Shown here piece by piece: positions 33,793 to 36,769 of a stretch of DNA of 36,769 nucleotides. The notes beneath the pieces were generated by a model that was not told the origin of the DNA, made no database searches, and worked only from the letters and a program-made list of their open reading frames with translations. Source of the stretch: Parachlamydiaceae bacterium (GTDB taxonomy: Bacteria; Chlamydiota; Chlamydiia; Chlamydiales; Parachlamydiaceae); assembly GCA_013813265.1 (NCBI GenBank), contig JACCRY010000080.1:1-36769 (forward strand). Reading direction: 5' to 3'. Numbering within the stretch: position 1 is the first letter of the stretch; every line of letters begins with the position of its first letter. A program made the translations under genes and the position numbers.

Positions 33793-34467
33793 CTATTTAA
33801 TCTCTAGGGTCATCCGCACACGATTTGCAAGATTCTCAGAGAGGTTTGAAATAGAGGCAATGGATTCAAAAATCCTTTGCCAAAGGTGAAATGTTACGAG
33901 GGTCAATTGACTCTCAGAAGCAAAAAAGCTTTTAAGCAAGTTTCGTTGGAGCAGATCAGCCTCATGTTCTTTAATCGACACTTGATTGATCATAGATCTT
34001 ACTTTTTCAGCTTCTAGTCCTGCAAAGGAGGATTCTACAAGATCATGCAATTCCAGAATGATCGTCGAAACTTCGTTAAATGCTTCAATATTTTTTGCTA
34101 AAAAAAGTTTAAAATCAAGAGCAAAGCTATCGAAGAAGACAATTGGATGCAAAGTTGTTAAAACAGCGATATCTTCGGCTTGGTCAGCAATTCTATCTTG
34201 CGTTGAGAGAATTTCCAGTAAATTGTTGCGATCCACCGGAAGAAATAAACTTTTGGGTAGATGATCGCGTATATCTGCTTTAGCAAGATCAGCTTGATGT
34301 TCATACTCTGAAATGCTCGCTGCAATTTTTTCTACTCTGGAATAATCTTTATTTTCCAGAGCTTTGAAAAGGTCTATCAACAAATGCACGCAATCTGCAA
34401 CAATTTGCATCTGTGCTTGCAGTGGAGCAAAGGGGGAACGTCCAAATAGATTCAAAAAAGTTCTCAT
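33793..34467 (-). CDS. DUF47 (PhoU-like) phosphate transport regulator
   Basis: 224 residues, all helical. RTFLNLFGRSPFAPLQAQM at the start, then SISEYEHQADLAKADIRDHL and ILSTQDRIADQAEDIAVL, and SIKEHEADLLQRNLLKSFF with SISNLSENLANRVRMTLEIK at the end: the repeated E-x-x-A-D/E-x-x-D-x-x-A metal-binding helices of the PhoU-like DUF47 family. It likely modulates the PiT transporter encoded 19 bases downstream. The two genes form one transcript. Confidence 0.92.
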   Translation of the reverse strand: MRTFLNLFGRSPFAPLQAQMQIVADCVHLLIDLFKALENKDYSRVEKIAASISEYEHQADLAKADIRDHLPKSLFLPVDRNNLLEILSTQDRIADQAEDIAVLTTLHPIVFFDSFALDFKLFLAKNIEAFNEVSTIILELHDLVESSFAGLEAEKVRSMINQVSIKEHEADLLQRNLLKSFFASESQLTLVTFHLWQRIFESIASISNLSENLANRVRMTLEIK

Positions 34468-34591
34468 TTGACCTCGCCTTTATATCAAAGCTCACTATAC
34501 ATCGATTGGCATTGAGAATGCAAGCAGTTCATACAGAGTGAAAGTTTGGCAAGGGCTAGGCGTTGAGGAATTCCCCATAATGGAGCGCTGC

Positions 34592-34605
34592 TAGTACGTC
34601 ATCGC
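34592..34605. repeat. Copy of the TAGTACGTCATCGC word
   Basis: Identical over 14 bases to 18115-18128, the right end of the composite repeat at 17.7-18.1 kb. It lies in the 200-base gap between the DUF47 gene and the VapBC pair. Nothing else in the gap looks like a gene. Confidence 0.7.
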
Positions 34606-34667
34606 CTTAAATTAAAACCAATATAATTCGAAATTATACACCTGTAAAGTATATTTAATGAGTCAGT

Positions 34668-35072
34668 CTACAAACCAGGTGAAATCTTTAAATAAGGAAC
34701 TTTAATCTCTTTCAGCATAGGATAATGTTTCTTATTCAATGTAACAAGGTGGAGCATGTAATCTTCAGCAGATGCCGCAATAAGCGCATCTGCTAATCCT
34801 AATCCATGGCTTTTTCCATAGTCACGTCGATAAATTCCACCTTTCATTGCAATATCTGCATTTAACGGAATCATCTGAAATTCTTGGATAAATTGATCCA
34901 AAATATAGCGCTCTTCTCCTTCTCTAACCCCTGCATAGAGTTCAGCGATCGTGATTGACGAGAGAAAGCATCGTGAACCATTAATTAATTCTTTCAAAAA
35001 CTTGACCGCTTGAATATTTCCACGTAGATAGTCTATAAGAACATCTGTATCTATCAAATATTTTTCAATCAT
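34668..35072 (-). CDS. VapC-type PIN-domain toxin
   Basis: 134 residues, single PIN domain. KYLIDTDVLIDYLRG supplies D8, SITIAELYAGVREGE supplies E44, and HGLGLADALIAASAED supplies D95; the region after it (LHLVTLNKKHYPML) is the usual fourth strand, with His where some relatives have Asp. VapC toxins are ribonucleases that cut tRNA or rRNA when the antitoxin is lost. The gene starts six bases after the stop codon of a ribbon-helix-helix protein, giving an antitoxin-toxin order. It is inserted between the phosphate-transport genes and pssA, next to a dispersed repeat word, suggesting an acquired module. Confidence 0.9.
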   Translation of the reverse strand: MIEKYLIDTDVLIDYLRGNIQAVKFLKELINGSRCFLSSITIAELYAGVREGEERYILDQFIQEFQMIPLNADIAMKGGIYRRDYGKSHGLGLADALIAASAEDYMLHLVTLNKKHYPMLKEIKVPYLKISPGL

Positions 35073-35078
35073 TGTTCC

Positions 35079-35315
35079 CTACCTATCTAACTCTTTCCTT
35101 ATTTCGCTAAAATCTGGCAGGTCCTTACGGTTTTTCCAAATTCCAGCTGCGGCATCAAGAATTTCACTTTTTTTTTGTTTTTTTTGTCGGTAGCCTTCAA
35201 TATATTGATCAATAGCTTCTCTAATCAACACACTTTGATATTGCTCTGTTTCTTCAGCAATTAAAAGCAACTGCTCCCTTTCATCGCTAGTCAAATAGAT
35301 CTGTGTTCTATGCAT
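35079..35315 (-). CDS. Ribbon-helix-helix antitoxin of the VapBC pair
   Basis: 78 residues from ATG 35315. MHRTQIYLTSDEREQLLLIA is the N-terminal beta strand and first helix of a CopG/RHH DNA-binding domain, and VLIREAIDQYIEGY is the second helix. The C-terminal half is charged (KKQKKSEILDAAAGIW; DFSEIRKELDR) and would wrap the toxin. AAGGA at about 35322-35326 selects ATG 35315 rather than upstream in-frame starts (the open frame reaches 35366). Such proteins repress their own operon; no operator was identified by eye. Confidence 0.85.
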   Translation of the reverse strand: MHRTQIYLTSDEREQLLLIAEETEQYQSVLIREAIDQYIEGYRQKKQKKSEILDAAAGIWKNRKDLPDFSEIRKELDR

Positions 35316-35415
35316 ATCATTCCTTTCATGTGGTGTCTTTTTAATATACATCACCCACCAACACATGTCAAGTAATGTTCTGATTTCAAGACTGGCAAAT
35401 AATCTAAAATTCTAA

Positions 35416-35421
35416 TATACT
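35416..35421 (+). promoter_or_regulatory. Possible -10 element of pssA
   Basis: TATACT at 35416-35421, 38 bases upstream of ATG 35459. The -35 at the right spacing (TGGCAA, 35393-35398) is poor. Confidence 0.25.
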
Positions 35422-35458
35422 CCAGCTTAGTTTCTTATTCTTTTTTTACGAGTCAAAT

Positions 35459-36307
35459 ATGAAAAAAATTTTTCTTTTGCCAAATGTAATTACTGCTTTT
35501 GGACTTTCCTGTGGCCTCTTTGTCATTTTCAGAATGAATATGGCCGCGGTTGGACAAGTTACTCAAGAATTGCTGTCAATTATATCAGGTATTTTATTGC
35601 TAGCCGCGTTGGCAGATCTTCTTGACGGGGCGGTCGCACGTATTATGAAGGCTGAAAGCGCGTTTGGCTCAATTTTTGATTCTCTTTCCGATGCGATTAC
35701 TTTCGGCGTTGCCCCATCTGTTATCATTCTCAAAAGTTTATCTTTAGAACATGAAAGCAAGATGTCTTTTCTCATTACCGCTGCAGCAATTATTTTTTCT
35801 GTATGTGGAATCTTAAGACTTGCGCGCTTCTGCGTTCTGTCACAACAATCTAAAGAAGATGAGGTCTTTGCCGATTCTTTTAAGAAAAATTTTACAGGAT
35901 TGCCGATTCCCGCAGCTGCTGCTGCGGTTGTATCTATGAATTTATTGCTTGCTTCCAAAGAAATGCAATCAGTGAGTACCATTGCAAAAGACTATAGAGC
36001 AGAAATTCTATTCCTTACCCTTCTGTTGATTGGCTACTTCATGATAAGCCGATGGAAATTTCCTAGCCTTAAAAGTCTGCACATTAAGGTTACTTCCTTC
36101 CGTGTTGTCTTTTTAACTGTCATGGTGAGCGTTGCTCTTTTCTATGGGCTTCTTTATCATTTTGTATTTGTCTTTTTTGGATTTTCCTGGCTCTATCTTG
36201 CGATTGCCTGGGTATTATCTTTGGTCAGAATTATTTCGGGGAAAAAAATTACGACACTTGAAGATTTTGAGCCTGAGCCTGAATCAGAATTAGAGGATGA
36301 TTCTTAA
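35459..36307 (+). CDS. pssA: CDP-diacylglycerol-serine O-phosphatidyltransferase
   Basis: 282 residues with several membrane helices. The CDP-alcohol phosphatidyltransferase motif is complete: D53-x2-D56-G57-x2-A60-R61-x8-G70-x3-D74-x3-D78 (seen as DLLDGAVAR and GSIFDSLSD). The N-terminus FLLPNVITAFGLSCGLFVIF is typical of the PssA type II branch (LPNxxTxxxLxxG), as opposed to PgsA. It makes phosphatidylserine from CDP-diacylglycerol and serine, the precursor of phosphatidylethanolamine; the decarboxylase partner is not in the window. The C-terminus ends in a highly acidic tail (EPEPESELEDDS). Confidence 0.9.
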   Translation: MKKIFLLPNVITAFGLSCGLFVIFRMNMAAVGQVTQELLSIISGILLLAALADLLDGAVARIMKAESAFGSIFDSLSDAITFGVAPSVIILKSLSLEHESKMSFLITAAAIIFSVCGILRLARFCVLSQQSKEDEVFADSFKKNFTGLPIPAAAAAVVSMNLLLASKEMQSVSTIAKDYRAEILFLTLLLIGYFMISRWKFPSLKSLHIKVTSFRVVFLTVMVSVALFYGLLYHFVFVFFGFSWLYLAIAWVLSLVRIISGKKITTLEDFEPEPESELEDDS

Positions 36308-36314
36308 TTTTGGA

Positions 36315-36345
36315 GTACTAACCCCGGGTTAGCCCTTTCAGAGGT
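36315..36345. repeat. Divergent copy of the outer arm of the 17.7-18.1 kb repeat
   Basis: GTACTAACCCCGGGTTAGCC and the following bases match the reverse complement of 18090-18120 with about four mismatches in 31, and the left arm at 17670-17693 with two. It lies eight bases after the pssA stop codon, and the word CCCGGG sits in it. No gene is seen in the rest of 36308-36544. Confidence 0.65.
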
Positions 36346-36544
36346 AATTGCAAAAGGGCCGTGAGGTCAAAACAGCGATTCTTGAAAAAAAAATCTCTTT
36401 TTTTTCTGAGGATACGATTTAAAGTAGGGATAACTTATTTTAAACACTTTTTTTCAGAGACTTGCCCACGTTTTTTTTCAATTTCAACTCCTTAAGGCAA
36501 CTTTAGGGCAAGGGGTAACCTTGTTTCTAATAAAGAAAATTTTT

Positions 36545-36769
36545 TTATTGAATTAGATTTATTATTGTGGAGGCAACAAGAGTTAAAACTCCAAACATTA
36601 CATGGCAGGATACTTTCGAATGCCCCTTATAAAAAAGTGTATGGCCACCATGAAAGTCCTTATACATAGCATTAAAACGTTCTTTTGGAAATCTTTCTGC
36701 GTATCTTTTATCTTCAGCAGTTTTAAAATTTAATATTTTTTTTCTGTTTTTTTCTTCCTCTTTCTCGAT
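36545..36769 (-). CDS. C-terminal part of an unknown membrane-anchored protein (cut by window edge)
   Basis: On the minus strand the frame is open from the right edge (36769) to TAA at 36547-36545, 74 codons. The N-terminal part is very basic and charged (IEKEEEKNRKKILNFKTAED); the last ~22 residues (KVSCHVMFGVLTLVASTIIN) form one hydrophobic segment ending only about three residues before the stop. This is the layout of a tail-anchored protein. No family recognised. Confidence 0.55.
   Translation of the reverse strand: MEKEEEKNRKKILNFKTAEDKRYAERFPKERFNAMYKDFHGGHTLFYKGHSKVSCHVMFGVLTLVASTIINLIQ

Noticed and set aside
36370-36480. A/T-only inverted runs downstream of pssA as a terminator
   Set aside because: The A and T runs can pair but there is no GC-containing stem, so a Rho-independent terminator is not supported.
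1-36769. tRNA or rRNA genes
   Set aside because: No cloverleaf with a GTTCRA-type T-loop and CCA-side acceptor pairing, and no rRNA-like stretch, was recognised by eye.

Overview
The window is about 36.8 kb of AT-rich DNA that looks like the chromosome of an environmental, amoeba-associated member of the Chlamydiae (Parachlamydia, Protochlamydia or Neochlamydia type; the genus cannot be settled by eye). The grounds are: a very long GreA with a roughly 560-residue N-terminal extension; a type III secretion translocator operon of chlamydial layout (unknown protein, SycD/LcrH chaperone, CopB-like and CopD-like translocators); the order rho-coaE-polA-sppA, which as I recall matches the Chlamydia trachomatis CT491-CT494 neighbourhood; a secreted GH5 glycanase and other genes that suit life inside a cellulose-walled protist; and many short dispersed repeats.

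Layout. 1-450: C-terminal piece of a probable transposase at the window edge. 450-1090: broken HAF-repeat gene (minus). 1092-5398: NAPE-PLD-like metallo-hydrolase (+), DEDDh exonuclease-like protein (-), FadL-type outer-membrane protein (+) and a SodC-like protein that has lost key metal ligands (-). 5504-10172: compact plus-strand housekeeping cluster greA, rdgB, NYN-domain protein, tsaD. 10174-11528: an apparent insertion at the 3' end of tsaD (UPF0158 gene, DUF2442/DUF4160 pair) closed by a decayed second copy of the tsaD 3' end. 11716-13804: small membrane protein (+) and secreted GH5 (-), convergent on a strong terminator. 14412-17517: type III translocator operon with its own terminator. 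17670-18128: composite repeat element. 18138-20920: glgB then an ExoD-family gene (-). 21317-24104: secreted protein combining LRR-like and TraB/GumN regions, a possible 44-residue ORF, and a CsbD-domain protein with a long Gln/Gly/Asn/Ser repeat tail. 24298-32285: long minus-strand operon phoH-sppA-polA-coaE-rho-hypothetical. 32349-34467: DUF47 (PhoU-like) and PiT phosphate transporter (-). 34668-35315: VapBC-type toxin-antitoxin pair (-). 35459-36307: pssA (+). 36545-36769: C-terminus of an unknown membrane-anchored protein (-).

How the genes work together. The housekeeping blocks cover transcription elongation and termination (GreA, Rho), nucleotide-pool cleaning (RdgB), tRNA t6A modification (TsaD), DNA repair (PolA), CoA synthesis (CoaE), phosphate uptake (PiT/DUF47), glycogen branching (GlgB) and phosphatidylserine synthesis (PssA). 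Between them lie host-facing or accessory genes: the translocator operon, secreted GH5, FadL-like porin, pseudo-SOD, LRR-TraB protein and two toxin-antitoxin-like pairs. The most unusual items are the SodC-like protein with three lost metal ligands, the 1.35-kb insertion that duplicated the tsaD 3' end, the unknown first gene of the translocator operon, and the composite repeat at 17.7-18.1 kb with relatives at 34.6 and 36.3 kb.
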